A DNA stretch of 63,704 nt from DATEFF01 sp964586395 (GCA_964586395.1 CAZPGP010000004.1:1-63704); one strand, 5' to 3'. Counted from the first letter of the stretch, positions 40,707 through 49,430 are shown. Program-made: numbers and translations. Notes: generated by a model not told the origin, from the letters alone.

Positions 40707-41348
40707 ATGAAATCTCTCAACCTTGCCCGACCACAGATGCTGATGATCGTTGGAAATCCTGGCGCTGGCAAGAGTTTCTTTGCCCGACAGTTCTCCGAAA
40801 CATTTGACGCCCCTGTTGTAGCGGTTGATCGCATCAGGTATGAACTGTTTGCTGAGCCGACCTTCAGTAATGACGAGACCGACCTTGTGGCTCGCATGGG
40901 CAACTACTTTACCGAGGAGCTCCTGAAGACCAAGCGCAGCTTTGTCGTGGATGGTGGCTGCAACACTCGCGCTGACCGACAGCGCCTGGCGCAGAATGCC
41001 AAGAAGGCCGGCTACGACGTCAATATTATCTGGGTTCAGACCGACCTCGCGACGTGCAAGACTCGCGCCCTCAAGCGAAATCCAAAGCGCAGTGAAGACG
41101 ACAAGTACACTCCGTCACTGACCGAACAAGCCTTTGATAGCCTTGTTCGCCGATTTACCGAGCCAAGCCGCGAAAATCACGTCGTTATCAGCGGTAAGCA
41201 CACCTACGGCACGCAGGCCAAAATGGTCCTGCGCAAGCTCATCGCCGCTCGCGAAGTCGCGACCGAAGTCGCCCACGAACAAGCCAAGCAAGCCACTCAG
41301 CGCCCCGACCCCAACCAGCCGAATCGCCGAGGAATCGTTATTCGTTAG
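40707..41348 (+). CDS. Small P-loop kinase (zeta-toxin/Pnk-like)
   Basis: 213 aa. Walker A is IVGNPGAGKSFFAR; the lid-like RALKRNPKRSEDDKYTP and the substrate-side FVVDGGCNTRADRQRLAQ fit AAA_33-type kinases related to polynucleotide kinase and zeta toxin. No antitoxin is adjacent, so a housekeeping phosphotransferase is more likely. The tail is Gln/Pro-rich. Leaderless; followed 18 nt later by the YgjP-like gene. Confidence 0.8.
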   Translation: MKSLNLARPQMLMIVGNPGAGKSFFARQFSETFDAPVVAVDRIRYELFAEPTFSNDETDLVARMGNYFTEELLKTKRSFVVDGGCNTRADRQRLAQNAKKAGYDVNIIWVQTDLATCKTRALKRNPKRSEDDKYTPSLTEQAFDSLVRRFTEPSRENHVVISGKHTYGTQAKMVLRKLIAAREVATEVAHEQAKQATQRPDPNQPNRRGIVIR

Positions 41349-41366
41349 GCAGGAAAGGCTACTCGA

Positions 41367-42059
41367 ATGACTAAAATATCCGACCCTGAGTTTGGCGAGA
41401 TTGGTCTACGTCGCAGTCGTCTGAGCCGCAATATTCGGCTGAAGTTGGACTCACGCGGCGTGATTTCTATTACATTGCCCAAGCGCGCGCCATTGTTTCT
41501 GGCCAAGCAACTTCTGAACGATTCACGCGCGAGCATCCGTAGCTCGCTTGCCAAGATCCGCAAGGACAAGCCGCAATACCAGGACGGCGATATTATCGGC
41601 AAAGTCCACCGGTTGCGTATTGAGCAGGGTGACAGTGTTGGATACTCGCACCGTCTCGACAAGAATGAGCTGGTTGTGTTTACGCCTGTTGCCGCGCCCG
41701 CAGACTTGGTCCAGCAGACGATTCACGAAGGTATCGCCAAAGCTTTGCGCGTGCAGGCCAAGTCATACCTCCCCCGCCGCCTCAAGTCGCTGGCCGACGC
41801 GCACGGCTTTTACTACTCCAAGCTTCGATTCAGCAGTGCGGGTACGCGCTGGGGTAGCTGCAGCTCCGAAGGGACGATCAGCCTGAATATCTGGCTGATG
41901 CAATTGCCATTTGAACTTATCGACTACGTCATCCTGCATGAGTTAAGTCATACTCGCCACATGAACCACAGCGACGCCTTTTGGGATGAGTTAAGCAAGT
42001 TTGCTCCAAACTATCGTGACCTGCGCCGCGACCTCAAGCGACATCATCCGTACGTCTAG
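41367..42059 (+). CDS. YgjP-like zinc metallopeptidase (M48/WSS1-like)
   Basis: 230 aa; SD GGAAAGG. The HELSHTRHMNHSDAFW motif (HExxH…H) and the preceding SAGTRWGSCSSEGTISLNIW define the YgjP/DUF45 family, whose members have a metalloprotease fold. No signal peptide. Probably co-transcribed with the P-loop gene. Confidence 0.9.
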   Translation: MTKISDPEFGEIGLRRSRLSRNIRLKLDSRGVISITLPKRAPLFLAKQLLNDSRASIRSSLAKIRKDKPQYQDGDIIGKVHRLRIEQGDSVGYSHRLDKNELVVFTPVAAPADLVQQTIHEGIAKALRVQAKSYLPRRLKSLADAHGFYYSKLRFSSAGTRWGSCSSEGTISLNIWLMQLPFELIDYVILHELSHTRHMNHSDAFWDELSKFAPNYRDLRRDLKRHHPYV

Positions 42060-42061
42060 GC

Positions 42062-42067
42062 TATACT
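42062..42067 (+). promoter_or_regulatory. -10 box of a leaderless gene
   Basis: TATACT lies exactly 7 nt before the ATG at 42075. Confidence 0.65.
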
Positions 42068-42074
42068 GGGATAT

Positions 42075-43154
42075 ATGACGATCAAAGACATTGCCCATCT
42101 CCGCCTCACCAATCAGTTAATTGTTGGATCTAACCTCACCGACCCTGCCGACGTGGTGCGAACTCTCGGCGCCATGCAGGCGCAGGATTACGGACAGTCA
42201 CTCTGGGCTGTTGGTCTCCGCACGAAGGGCGCAAAAGTTGGTGATATTCTCCAGGCTGTTGAGTCTGGCAAGATTCTTCGCACCTGGCCAATGCGCGGTA
42301 CGATCCATTGGGTACCCGCCGAGGATGCCAAGTGGATGGTGGCGCTGAACGGCGAGAAGACCATTAGCTCTGCACGAAGCCGTCACGTCGAGATGAGCCT
42401 GGATGATAAGGTTTTTGGGCGCGCCGAGGAGCTGCTGCGTCGCGAGCTTGAGGGCGGCAAGCGCTTGAGTCGACCGAAGATTCGCGAGCTGCTGGCCGAG
42501 AATAAGTTCGACGTTGGCGAGCAGCGTGTGGGGCATATTCTGGGGGCCTTGTCGCTCCGTGGTGTGCTATGTATCGGACCGATGGAGGGCAAACAGCAGA
42601 CGTTCGTACTGCTGGACGAATGGGCGCCAAATCCGCGCAACCTCAGCCGTGAGGAGGGATTGGGTGAACTGGCGACGCGTTATTTCCAGAGTCACGGACC
42701 AGCTACGTTGATTGATTTCGCGACCTGGGCCAGCTTGGCGCAACGCGATGCCAAGATTGGGCTGGAGCTGGCCAAGCCGCATCTGACTTCCGTAAATGTC
42801 GACGGTGCAGACTACTGGCTCGGTCGTGACGCGCCGTCCATAGATCTTGCCGCTGTCGGCAAGACGTACCTGTTGGCTGCGTTCGAGGAATATATGCTTG
42901 GCTACAAGGATCGAACCGCCGTTATCGTTGATCCTGCTCATGCCGTGGCCTCATATGTGAACGGTATTTTCTACCCGCTTATTGTGTCTGATGGCCGAGC
43001 GCTCGGGACCTGGAAGCGGACCATAAAGGCTAAAAGCATTTCGGTGAGCTTTACTGCATTTGCGCCCTTTCCTGCTGATATCGAACAGGAGGCTCGAGCT
43101 GACGCTGCGCGATATGGCGAGTTTATGGGGCTGCCCATCGTTTTTGCTGACTAG
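42075..43154 (+). CDS. Winged-helix DNA-binding protein of the HTH_42/YcaQ group
   Basis: 359 aa. The opening LRLTNQLIVGSNLTDPADVV, GAMQAQDYGQSLWAVGLR and TWPMRGTIHWVPAEDAKWMV are the fingerprint of the winged-helix YcaQ/AlkX-type proteins (related to the crosslink glycosylase), here the shorter 'DNA-binding domain-containing' branch. LLAAFEEYMLGYKDRTAVI is another block. A DNA-repair glycosylase activity is possible but the catalytic residues were not checked. Confidence 0.8.
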   Translation: MTIKDIAHLRLTNQLIVGSNLTDPADVVRTLGAMQAQDYGQSLWAVGLRTKGAKVGDILQAVESGKILRTWPMRGTIHWVPAEDAKWMVALNGEKTISSARSRHVEMSLDDKVFGRAEELLRRELEGGKRLSRPKIRELLAENKFDVGEQRVGHILGALSLRGVLCIGPMEGKQQTFVLLDEWAPNPRNLSREEGLGELATRYFQSHGPATLIDFATWASLAQRDAKIGLELAKPHLTSVNVDGADYWLGRDAPSIDLAAVGKTYLLAAFEEYMLGYKDRTAVIVDPAHAVASYVNGIFYPLIVSDGRALGTWKRTIKAKSISVSFTAFAPFPADIEQEARADAARYGEFMGLPIVFAD

Positions 43155-43160
43155 TGGTGC

Positions 43161-43166
43161 TACAGT
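43161..43166 (+). promoter_or_regulatory. -10 box of a leaderless membrane-protein gene
   Basis: TACAGT lies 6 nt before the ATG at 43173. Confidence 0.45.
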
Positions 43167-43172
43167 ATAGGC

Positions 43173-43613
43173 ATGTTGGTATCGCCGCATCTTACTGCCG
43201 GAGCCGCTCTCGGGGCCGTCATAGGCCACCCGATACTTGTTATACCCTTTGCGATTGCCAGTCACTTTATTCTCGATTCGGTCCCTCACTGGCAGGAGAC
43301 ACTCGCGCCGTATCAACCGACCAAGAGGACCTTTATCCGTATTCCGATTGACCTCGCCATCGGGCTGGTAATTGTTTTGCTGGCCGTACAAGCACAGCCG
43401 CAGCATGCCGCCGCGATCTGGGTGGGCGCAATCTTTGCCAGCGGGGCTGATCTGGACGTTCTATTTATCGTGTACCCAAAGCTCAAGCGTGGAATTTTGC
43501 ACCGCTACTACGTCTGGCATTGTGCTATTCAACGCGAAACTGCATCGCTGTGGGGCATTGTGCCGCAGATTGCGGTGATTGCACTTGGCCTTGTGACGAT
43601 TTATCAGGCGTAG
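43173..43613 (+). CDS. YdjM-like membrane-bound hydrolase (146 aa)
   Basis: Hydrophobic helices enclose conserved polar residues: SPHLTAGAALG, SHFILDSVPHW and ASGADLDVLF. The His-Leu-Asp pattern in the first and second helices matches LexA-regulated membrane-bound metal-dependent hydrolases (YdjM/DUF457). The gene is short for the family. Substrate unknown. Confidence 0.7.
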   Translation: MLVSPHLTAGAALGAVIGHPILVIPFAIASHFILDSVPHWQETLAPYQPTKRTFIRIPIDLAIGLVIVLLAVQAQPQHAAAIWVGAIFASGADLDVLFIVYPKLKRGILHRYYVWHCAIQRETASLWGIVPQIAVIALGLVTIYQA

Positions 43614-43711
43614 CTAAGAACAAATAGTTATTGCATAAATAGTATTCCGCGTGTAGGATGGTGCGTGGCCCCTCGTTTGAAGAGGGATTCTACGTTTCGG
43701 AGGTTTTACTC

Positions 43712-43993
43712 ATGGCCACTGGTCTGGATACCCGTCTCGTCGATGTCGCGCGTGCGGCCAAGAGCCGCGTGGTGACCGACCTCGTCGCGAACCAGGGACA
43801 ACCGGTCGTCGGCTACTGCCGCGCGCTGGTGGACTGGGTCGTGACTGGCACGAACAAGCCGGCCGCTGCGCCGAACGACCGTGCCCGGTCTGTGGTGAAC
43901 GCTGCCGTCAACGTCGGCCTCACCCTGGCCTACGGCGGCGTGAACGCGCCGGGCGTCGACCCGAGCATTCGTACGCGCCGCGACGCCCTGTAG
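43712..43993 (+). CDS. Unknown 93-aa cassette protein
   Basis: ATG at 43712 after CGGAGG. A helical, Ala/Val-rich protein (VARAAKSRVVTDLVANQGQP; SVVNAAVNVGLTLAYGGVNA) without motif. First gene of a two-gene GC-rich cassette. The longer upstream frame has no SD. Confidence 0.6.
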   Translation: MATGLDTRLVDVARAAKSRVVTDLVANQGQPVVGYCRALVDWVVTGTNKPAAAPNDRARSVVNAAVNVGLTLAYGGVNAPGVDPSIRTRRDAL

Positions 43994-44055
43994 GGCATTC
44001 GCAAGGCCTGTCGGTAGCTCTCCGCCGGAGGGCTAACATCTGTTCAGGAGGTTTT

Positions 44056-44349
44056 GTGCCAGAAGACAGAATGACTGTTGCCATGCGCGTTGCGCTGCAA
44101 GGCGTAGAGAACGCGACGCCCAAGAGCGTTCCCGCCAAGTACGCGCAGCGCCAGGCGTGCAGCCAGATGGTGCTGTGGGTTCTCTTGGGCGGCAAGGCCA
44201 ACCGGCCGCCGGCCGAGCAGTGGACGGACTTCGTCTGTCAGACCGCCGGTGAGGCGATCGAGGCCGGGTTCGCGCGCGCCTACGGTGACGCTCACCGTGA
44301 CAAGATCCAGCCCAGCGTCATCACTCGCCTGGCCAGCATCGGCTTCTGA
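44056..44349 (+). CDS. Unknown 97-aa cassette protein
   Basis: GTG at 44056 after a perfect AGGAGG. Helical, with two cysteines (RQACSQMVLWVLLGG; WTDFVCQTAGEAIEAGFARA). It shares style with the 43712 protein, but similarity is not clear. Both are followed by a 14-bp hairpin. Confidence 0.6.
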   Translation: MPEDRMTVAMRVALQGVENATPKSVPAKYAQRQACSQMVLWVLLGGKANRPPAEQWTDFVCQTAGEAIEAGFARAYGDAHRDKIQPSVITRLASIGF

Positions 44350-44354
44350 GGCGT

Positions 44355-44395
44355 GACACGGGTGGGGCGACGCAACTGTCTGCCCCGCCCGTGTC
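44355..44395 (+). terminator. GC-rich cassette stem-loop
   Basis: GACACGGGTGGGGC pairs over 14 bp (one G-U) with GCCCCGCCCGTGTC. It lies 5 nt after the stop. Confidence 0.85.
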
Positions 44396-44411
44396 GATCA
44401 CACAAATGAAC

Positions 44412-45326
44412 TTATATTTTTGGTTTGCGGAATACGGCGACAAAGAAAGCTTCGATGTCTTCGCTTGGCCCTAGGCGAAGGCAATTGCTGAGGTCATTGC
44501 TGAATGTCTTGTTGTTCCAGGTCTTGACTGTCGGGATGCGATTCGGCAAGTCAAGCTCGATTGGTAAGAGTTGGGCATTTTCTTGCTTACGGAGCAAGTA
44601 ATCTACAACGGCTTCGTTTTCTTCGGGTGCCATGGTGCAGGTGCTGTATACCAGAACGCCGCCGGGTCGAAGGAGCTCCCAGGCGGTGGCAATTGCTTTC
44701 TTCTGAATGCGCTGCAGGCGTTTGATCTGTGCTACGCTCCAATGGTCGAGCGCATGCGGGTCATCCAGTGTGATCATGCCCTCCCCGCTGCACGGCGCGT
44801 CCAGCAGGATACGGTCAAAGTACTCATGCGGTAACTGGTGGCGAAGCGTGTCGACAGCATACAGCGTGGTGTTATGCGGTTTGACGCCGAGGTTCTGAAG
44901 ATTGCTCACCATGCGGTTTAGGCGTGCACGGGAGTTGTCGTTGACCCATAGCTCGGCCTTATTGCCAGTGAGCGCGGCGATGTGGCTCGCCTTTCCGCCC
45001 GGCGCGGCACACATGTCGAGGATGCGGTGTGATGGTTTGAGGTCTAGCAATGTGGGCGGGATAAAGCTCGCTGCGTTCTGCAGATAGATACGGCCTTCCT
45101 CAAAGTCTTTGCTGTGTGTTAGTTCTGACCTGTCGCCATCGAACCAGTAGCAATTCGGTGCCCATTCGATAGGTTGTTCGAACTTCTGTTGACTTTTGAG
45201 CGTATTAACTCGAATTGATAATCGCCGCGGACCACGCAGCATGCTGACTCGGAATTTCGGAATGACAGTACGCGCACGCTCGATAAAAACATCGCGCTTT
45301 TTGATAATTTTGTCGTCTCTGCTCAT
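44412..45326 (-). CDS. RsmB/RsmF-type (NOL1/NOP2/Sun) RNA m5C methyltransferase
   Basis: 304 aa. ILDMCAAPGGKASHIAALTG binds SAM; LLDAPCSGEG and VYSTCTMAPEENE carry the two catalytic cysteines. The ATG at 45324-45326 lies 7 nt after a TAAAAT box, so the second of two in-frame ATGs is the likely leaderless start. It lacks the N-terminal NusB-like domain of RsmB and the long PUA part of RsmF. It probably methylates rRNA or tRNA. Confidence 0.92.
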   Translation of the reverse strand: MSRDDKIIKKRDVFIERARTVIPKFRVSMLRGPRRLSIRVNTLKSQQKFEQPIEWAPNCYWFDGDRSELTHSKDFEEGRIYLQNAASFIPPTLLDLKPSHRILDMCAAPGGKASHIAALTGNKAELWVNDNSRARLNRMVSNLQNLGVKPHNTTLYAVDTLRHQLPHEYFDRILLDAPCSGEGMITLDDPHALDHWSVAQIKRLQRIQKKAIATAWELLRPGGVLVYSTCTMAPEENEAVVDYLLRKQENAQLLPIELDLPNRIPTVKTWNNKTFSNDLSNCLRLGPSEDIEAFFVAVFRKPKI

Positions 45327-45333
45327 CTCGCTC

Positions 45334-45339
45334 ATTTTA
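45334..45339 (-). promoter_or_regulatory. -10 box of the leaderless methyltransferase gene
   Basis: TAAAAT on the minus strand, 7 nt before the ATG. Confidence 0.55.
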
Positions 45340-45453
45340 GCAGGGACGCGGCGGTCTACCTATTTGTTTTATCGCTGAGACTGGGTATTTCATTGTTGCT
45401 AAATATATGATTTAATAAGTTGTCCTGAAAACATGGCGAGAGGGTTGATCGAC

Positions 45454-46101
45454 ATGGCTGTCATTATTGACTTAGTTCGGCATGCGACGTCGACGGCGGT
45501 CGAGGCGGCTGAGGCCTCCTTGATCAAAGAGTTCGGTGGTCGCAGAAACGAGGTGCCGCTGTCGATTCCGCGTGGCCGGACGGAGGCGATGCGACTGGGC
45601 TGCTACGCCAAGGCGGCGGGCATCCGCCCCACGCTGGTTGTGTCGTCCACGGCCGTTCGCGCGCTTCAGACGCACGAGTTCAGCGCACCGACTCTGGGTA
45701 TCAGCAGCCGGGTCGTGGAGGACCCGCGGCTTGTCGAGATGAGTTGGGGCGACTGGGAGGGCAAGCCGCGCAGCATCGCCAACACTGATCGCGTGCGTCG
45801 CGCTCGTGCTCGGCTGGGCTTCGGCTTCGCCCCGCCCAACGGCGACTCCTACGACATGGTCGAGGCACGTGCTGTGCCGGCGATCATTGAGCACGCCGAC
45901 AGCGTGCCTAACAGGAGCCACATCTGGGTCCACACGCACCGCAACGTCATCAAGGCGGTCGTGAAGCAGTGGATGCCGCACTGGACCCCCAGCACCATCT
46001 CGGAGGTCGACGTGGATGTCGTGTCACTGACGCGACTGCGCTACAGCCGGGGCCGACTAGAGCTGGTGTTCTTCAATCGGCCCACGCTGACGTCAGCGTG
46101 A
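45454..46101 (+). CDS. Cassette-encoded histidine phosphatase superfamily protein
   Basis: 215 aa from ATG 45454 (SD GAGAGGG). LVRHATST holds the phospho-acceptor His; SSTAVRALQTHE and EMSWGDWEGK are the other branch-1 motifs. The late catalytic His, normally in an SHG box, appears as WVHTHRNVIKAV. So the family is clear but the last motif is atypical. GC-rich codons and a 15-bp hairpin after the stop mark a cassette. The substrate could be a sugar phosphate, nucleotide or protein. Confidence 0.8.
   Translation: MAVIIDLVRHATSTAVEAAEASLIKEFGGRRNEVPLSIPRGRTEAMRLGCYAKAAGIRPTLVVSSTAVRALQTHEFSAPTLGISSRVVEDPRLVEMSWGDWEGKPRSIANTDRVRRARARLGFGFAPPNGDSYDMVEARAVPAIIEHADSVPNRSHIWVHTHRNVIKAVVKQWMPHWTPSTISEVDVDVVSLTRLRYSRGRLELVFFNRPTLTSA
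46083..46100. repeat. Perfect 18-bp palindrome at the end of the phosphatase gene
   Basis: CACGCTGACGTCAGCGTG reads the same on both strands. It ends one base before the phosphatase frame closes. Confidence 0.8.
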
Positions 46102-46106
46102 AGGAC

Positions 46107-46145
46107 CTCTCGGGTGCGGGCATCTGAATCGCCCGCGCCCGAGAG
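46107..46145 (+). terminator. GC-rich cassette stem-loop
   Basis: CTCTCGGGTGCGGGC pairs over 15 bp (one G-U) with GCCCGCGCCCGAGAG. It starts 6 nt after the stop. Confidence 0.85.
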
Positions 46146-46157
46146 AAGGAAATGAAA

Positions 46158-46634
46158 TTATTGTGCATCTGTGAAAATGTCGTCGTGATGCCCGTGCGTC
46201 GCACCCTTGAACTCACCGATCCGTGCGTGCGTGATGGTCACACCTACCATCACGTAATTGCCAGCACGAAGCTTTGCGATTGGCGGGAGCCATTCCTCGG
46301 TGTGAGGATGCGCGCGGGTCAGGTGCTTCATGACCATATCGATAACGTGCGGGTTGCGTTCAACTTCGGCGTGGCCTTGAGCTTGTAGGCAGTCGATGTC
46401 GTCTTCGTCGAAGCCGGTGATGCTTACGGCGGGTCGGGTTTTGAGGTTATGGAATTTAACGGTATCTTCCTTTGTCAGGAAATACACGTGCATTTTGGTT
46501 TCAGGGTCACCGCTAACGGCGTACACAACCGATCCGTGTGGTCGGTGATAGTCGTCTATCGTCCCCAAAACCACTACTGGATGTTTGTCGATATAACGCA
46601 TTACCTTCAGTCGATCGTGCATAAGCTTGTCCAT
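46158..46634 (-). CDS. Pyridoxamine-5'-phosphate-oxidase-like flavin protein
   Basis: 158 aa from the ATG at 46632-46634. PVVVLGTIDDYHRPHGSVVY and VYFLTKEDTVKFHNLKTRPA are PNPOx-like FMN-binding blocks; a helical tail and a beta end follow. Many of these bind F420 or heme and have unknown roles. A TATTCT box 6 nt upstream suggests leaderless expression. Divergent from rarA. Confidence 0.82.
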   Translation of the reverse strand: MDKLMHDRLKVMRYIDKHPVVVLGTIDDYHRPHGSVVYAVSGDPETKMHVYFLTKEDTVKFHNLKTRPAVSITGFDEDDIDCLQAQGHAEVERNPHVIDMVMKHLTRAHPHTEEWLPPIAKLRAGNYVMVGVTITHARIGEFKGATHGHHDDIFTDAQ

Positions 46635-46664
46635 ATCTATAGAATAGCAAATAATGGAGGTGTA

Positions 46665-47843
46665 ATGAGCAGTAATATTCCCCTCGCCGAGCAAATGCGA
46701 CCCAAAAACCTGGATGATGTTGTCGGTCAGATCCATTTGTTGGGTGATGACGGCATCCTTAAACAGATCGTCGCCAGTAAGCGACCTGTCAGTTTGATTC
46801 TGTGGGGCCCGCCGGGCAGCGGCAAGACAACTCTTGCGCGAATCATCGCTCAGGAAGTAAACGCAGATTTTATAGAGATTAGCGCGGTTACGGCCGGTAT
46901 GGCTGATGTGCGCAAAGTTGTTGAGCGAGCTCGCACAAACCAAAACCTCAACCAACAGACGGTTTTGTTCGTCGACGAAATTCATCGTTTCAATAAGGCG
47001 CAGCAGGATGCCTTCCTGCCGCACGTCGAGAGTGGACTGATTACGCTGATCGGCGCGACGACTGAGAACCCGAGCTTCGAAGTTATTACTCCTCTACTCA
47101 GCCGAACGCGTGTGTTAGTGCTGGAACCGCACACCAAGGACGACACGGCAGCTATCATCAAGCGCGCCATCAAGCAGCTCAAAGTCGCTAAGCGAGTGGC
47201 GCCGGCAGCGATCGATTATCTTGCTGAGCTATCCGGCGGTGACGCCCGTGTGGCGCTAGGAAACCTCGAGTTGGCATTGGAACTGACGAGCGGCAAAGTG
47301 ACTATCGAAACAGTCAAGACTGCCGCCCAGAAGCGCCTACCAGGCTACGACAAAAAAGGCGACATGCATTACAACGTTATCAGTGCTTTCATCAAGAGTA
47401 TGCGTGGTAGCAACGTTGACGCCACGCTGTATTACCTGGCGCGAATGCTACAGGCTGGTGAAGACCCTAAGTTTGTGGCTCGCCGTATGGTTGTCTTCGC
47501 GAGTGAAGATGTTGGGCTGGCCGGTAACGGCGGTTTGAATCTCGCCGTCTCGACCTTTCTGGCTGTCGAACGCATTGGAATGCCCGAGTGCCAGTACAAC
47601 CTCTTCCACTGTGCGGCCGCACTCGCTAAAGCCGAAAAATCCCGCCAATCAGCCGAAGCTATGGGTCGCGCGCTTCGCGCTGCTGCAGACTTCCCAGATG
47701 CGCCAGTGCCGCTTCATCTTCGCAACGCCCCAACCAAACTCATGAAAGACCTCGGATATAGCGAAGGTTACAAATGGGAGGCTGACTTCAAGCACGCCAA
47801 GGGATTTTTGCCCGACGAGCTGAAGGACACGAAGATTTTCTAG
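46665..47843 (+). CDS. rarA: RarA/MgsA-type AAA+ ATPase
   Basis: 392 aa from ATG 46665 with strong SD (TGGAGGTG), 72 codons inside the longest frame. LAEQMRPKNLDDVVGQIHLL starts the clamp-loader fold; Walker A GPPGSGKTTLAR, Walker B VLFVDEIHRF, sensor GATTENPSFE and the C-terminal tetramerisation domain (YYLARMLQAGEDPKFVARRM) are all there. It works at stalled replication forks. Confidence 0.95.
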   Translation: MSSNIPLAEQMRPKNLDDVVGQIHLLGDDGILKQIVASKRPVSLILWGPPGSGKTTLARIIAQEVNADFIEISAVTAGMADVRKVVERARTNQNLNQQTVLFVDEIHRFNKAQQDAFLPHVESGLITLIGATTENPSFEVITPLLSRTRVLVLEPHTKDDTAAIIKRAIKQLKVAKRVAPAAIDYLAELSGGDARVALGNLELALELTSGKVTIETVKTAAQKRLPGYDKKGDMHYNVISAFIKSMRGSNVDATLYYLARMLQAGEDPKFVARRMVVFASEDVGLAGNGGLNLAVSTFLAVERIGMPECQYNLFHCAAALAKAEKSRQSAEAMGRALRAAADFPDAPVPLHLRNAPTKLMKDLGYSEGYKWEADFKHAKGFLPDELKDTKIF

Positions 47844-48760
47844 TTAGCGCGAATCGAGATCGTCTTCATCGCGTTGATGACATTCTGATACAGCTTGAGT
47901 GTATCGTTGCTGACGGTGCCGGCAACGTAACTCTCCCACGCTGCCTTGATGGCGTCGGTGTCGGTCGCGCTAATGTTGTGGCTGGCGTTGTCGAGTAGGT
48001 GGAATGTGCCATACGCGAGGATTTGCTGGTCTTTGACCTGCCCAGTTAGGAAAACGATGGCCTGAGGGTCGTAGCTGACGGATTGCGTTGTGGTGTTGAG
48101 GAAGGTTACGCCCTTGAGCGTGCCGTCTGCTGTGGCGATGGGCGTTGCCTTCAGGAGCGTGCCACACAAGCCGGTGTTTAGGACGCCGTAACCTTTATCG
48201 CAAGCCTTTTTGTCGGCAGGTTTGCCGTCGGCGATGTTGATCAAATTCTGGATGTACGCAGCTTTGGAGGCTGGCGTTACGGTTCCGCCTGCGCCTGCCG
48301 AAGGTTTGCTGAGCCAGGTGGTGATGTTATAGAAGCTCAGGCTGTTGAGTGTTTGGATCGGGTCAGTTGGTTTGGTCTCTGGGACCATGATGAGCTGGGC
48401 CAGGATATCATTGTAGCTGGTGGCGTAGACGCCTTCGAGCGGTGTGTTGAGCAAGTTCTTCCCATTTACGGTGCGCCACTGTTTAGGGGTGGTGAGACTC
48501 AGTACGGACACGCCGATAGTGTCCCCCGGCTTATCGGTGGATTTTGGGATAACCAGTGCCGTCTCGATTTTCTCGGTTTCAACCTTCTCTTCGGAATTGA
48601 GGCTGATGCTACCGCCGGGGCTGTTCGTGCTTGCAGTCTGATCGGTTTGGGTCTTGCGGTACCAGAAGTAGCCGAGTGTTCCTGCGGTAACCAATACTGC
48701 CACCACGAAAAGACTGATAATCACAGTTAATGTTCTGTTTCGGCGACGCTTAATATCCAC
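47840..48760 (-). CDS. Membrane-anchored extracellular protein (306 aa)
   Basis: GTG at 48758-48760 (AGGGTAGG before it); longer frames upstream lack a start signal. KRRRNRTLTVIISLFVVAVL is a positively flanked anchor, followed by a Thr/Ser linker and a beta-rich domain with two cysteines (DKKACDKGYG; NTGLCGTLL). Conserved-looking core STDKPGDTIGVSVLSL. The stop overlaps rarA by 4 bp. Function unknown. Confidence 0.65.
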   Translation of the reverse strand: MDIKRRRNRTLTVIISLFVVAVLVTAGTLGYFWYRKTQTDQTASTNSPGGSISLNSEEKVETEKIETALVIPKSTDKPGDTIGVSVLSLTTPKQWRTVNGKNLLNTPLEGVYATSYNDILAQLIMVPETKPTDPIQTLNSLSFYNITTWLSKPSAGAGGTVTPASKAAYIQNLINIADGKPADKKACDKGYGVLNTGLCGTLLKATPIATADGTLKGVTFLNTTTQSVSYDPQAIVFLTGQVKDQQILAYGTFHLLDNASHNISATDTDAIKAAWESYVAGTVSNDTLKLYQNVINAMKTISIRAN

Positions 48761-48825
48761 GGTCCTACCCTGCCCCTTCTTATTACCTATGAGTATAAGC
48801 GATTTCTGGATGGAACGTAAGCGCA

Positions 48826-48854
48826 TTGACTTTTTAACGAATTTATGTTTAAAT
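48826..48854 (+). promoter_or_regulatory. Cassette promoter
   Basis: TTGACT (48826-48831) and TTAAAT (48849-48854), spaced 17. Confidence 0.6.
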
Positions 48855-48893
48855 ATATGTTGCACCGATGCCCCGACGGATGATTGGCAGCAC

Positions 48894-49313
48894 ATGAAAC
48901 TGGAGTTTCCGGGTTTCGACCAGTTCGAACCCACCGCCCCGCTCATGCACGCTTACCACACTCTTCAGCGGCGAATCCCGGCAGGATGCGACAGCATCAC
49001 CCTGGAATTCGACCAGCAGGGCGCGGCGCTCGTCATGGCCAACGGCTCTGACGGAAGCTCCATCGACGTCGTCCTCACGGACAACGAGATGAGCGCGGCC
49101 GGCTTGTTGCTGAGCTACCTCTCACATCAGGTGATTCAACTCACCGACATGTGCCAGGAGTTCGGCGACGACGAGGTTCTCGCAGCGCAGCAGCGACTTG
49201 CCACCAGCCTGGGCCAGCACGGCCTGAGCATCGGACTCCTGGAGGAGCCGGTTGGTGAGGGCGAGGACGTCGACTACGCCGACAGCCTGACCGTCTACCG
49301 TCAGCCCCGCTGA
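48894..49313 (+). CDS. Unknown acidic cassette protein (139 aa)
   Basis: ATG at 48894; the frame opens further upstream but no earlier start is supported by the promoter position. The SD is weak. Strands (CDSITLEFDQQGAALVMANG; SSIDVVLTDNEMSAAGLL) then helices (DDEVLAAQQRLATSLGQHG). Net acidic. No family is recognised. GC-rich codons. Confidence 0.55.
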   Translation: MKLEFPGFDQFEPTAPLMHAYHTLQRRIPAGCDSITLEFDQQGAALVMANGSDGSSIDVVLTDNEMSAAGLLLSYLSHQVIQLTDMCQEFGDDEVLAAQQRLATSLGQHGLSIGLLEEPVGEGEDVDYADSLTVYRQPR

Positions 49314-49344
49314 CTACCCCCCGGCGCCTAGCGCCTATCCGCCC

Positions 49345-49371
49345 GCCGACTCGGAGAAATAATAAGTCGGC
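49345..49371 (+). repeat. Inverted repeat after the acidic cassette gene
   Basis: GCCGACT (49345-49351) pairs with AGTCGGC (49365-49371). Confidence 0.5.
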
Positions 49372-49374
49372 AAG

Positions 49375-49416
49375 TGACCTGAGTTCTGAAGCCATTCAGC
49401 ATTCAGGTCATTTTGA
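49375..49416 (+). terminator. Terminator of the acidic cassette gene
   Basis: TGACCTGA… pairs with …TTCAGGTCA (outer arms at 49375-49380 and 49405-49410), followed by TTTTGATTT. Confidence 0.65.
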
Positions 49417-49430
49417 TTTCAGTTACAAGA

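Noticed and set aside
40707..41348. Zeta-toxin of a toxin-antitoxin pair
   Set aside because: The kinase lacks an adjacent small antitoxin gene and sits in a housekeeping run, so a plain P-loop kinase is more likely.
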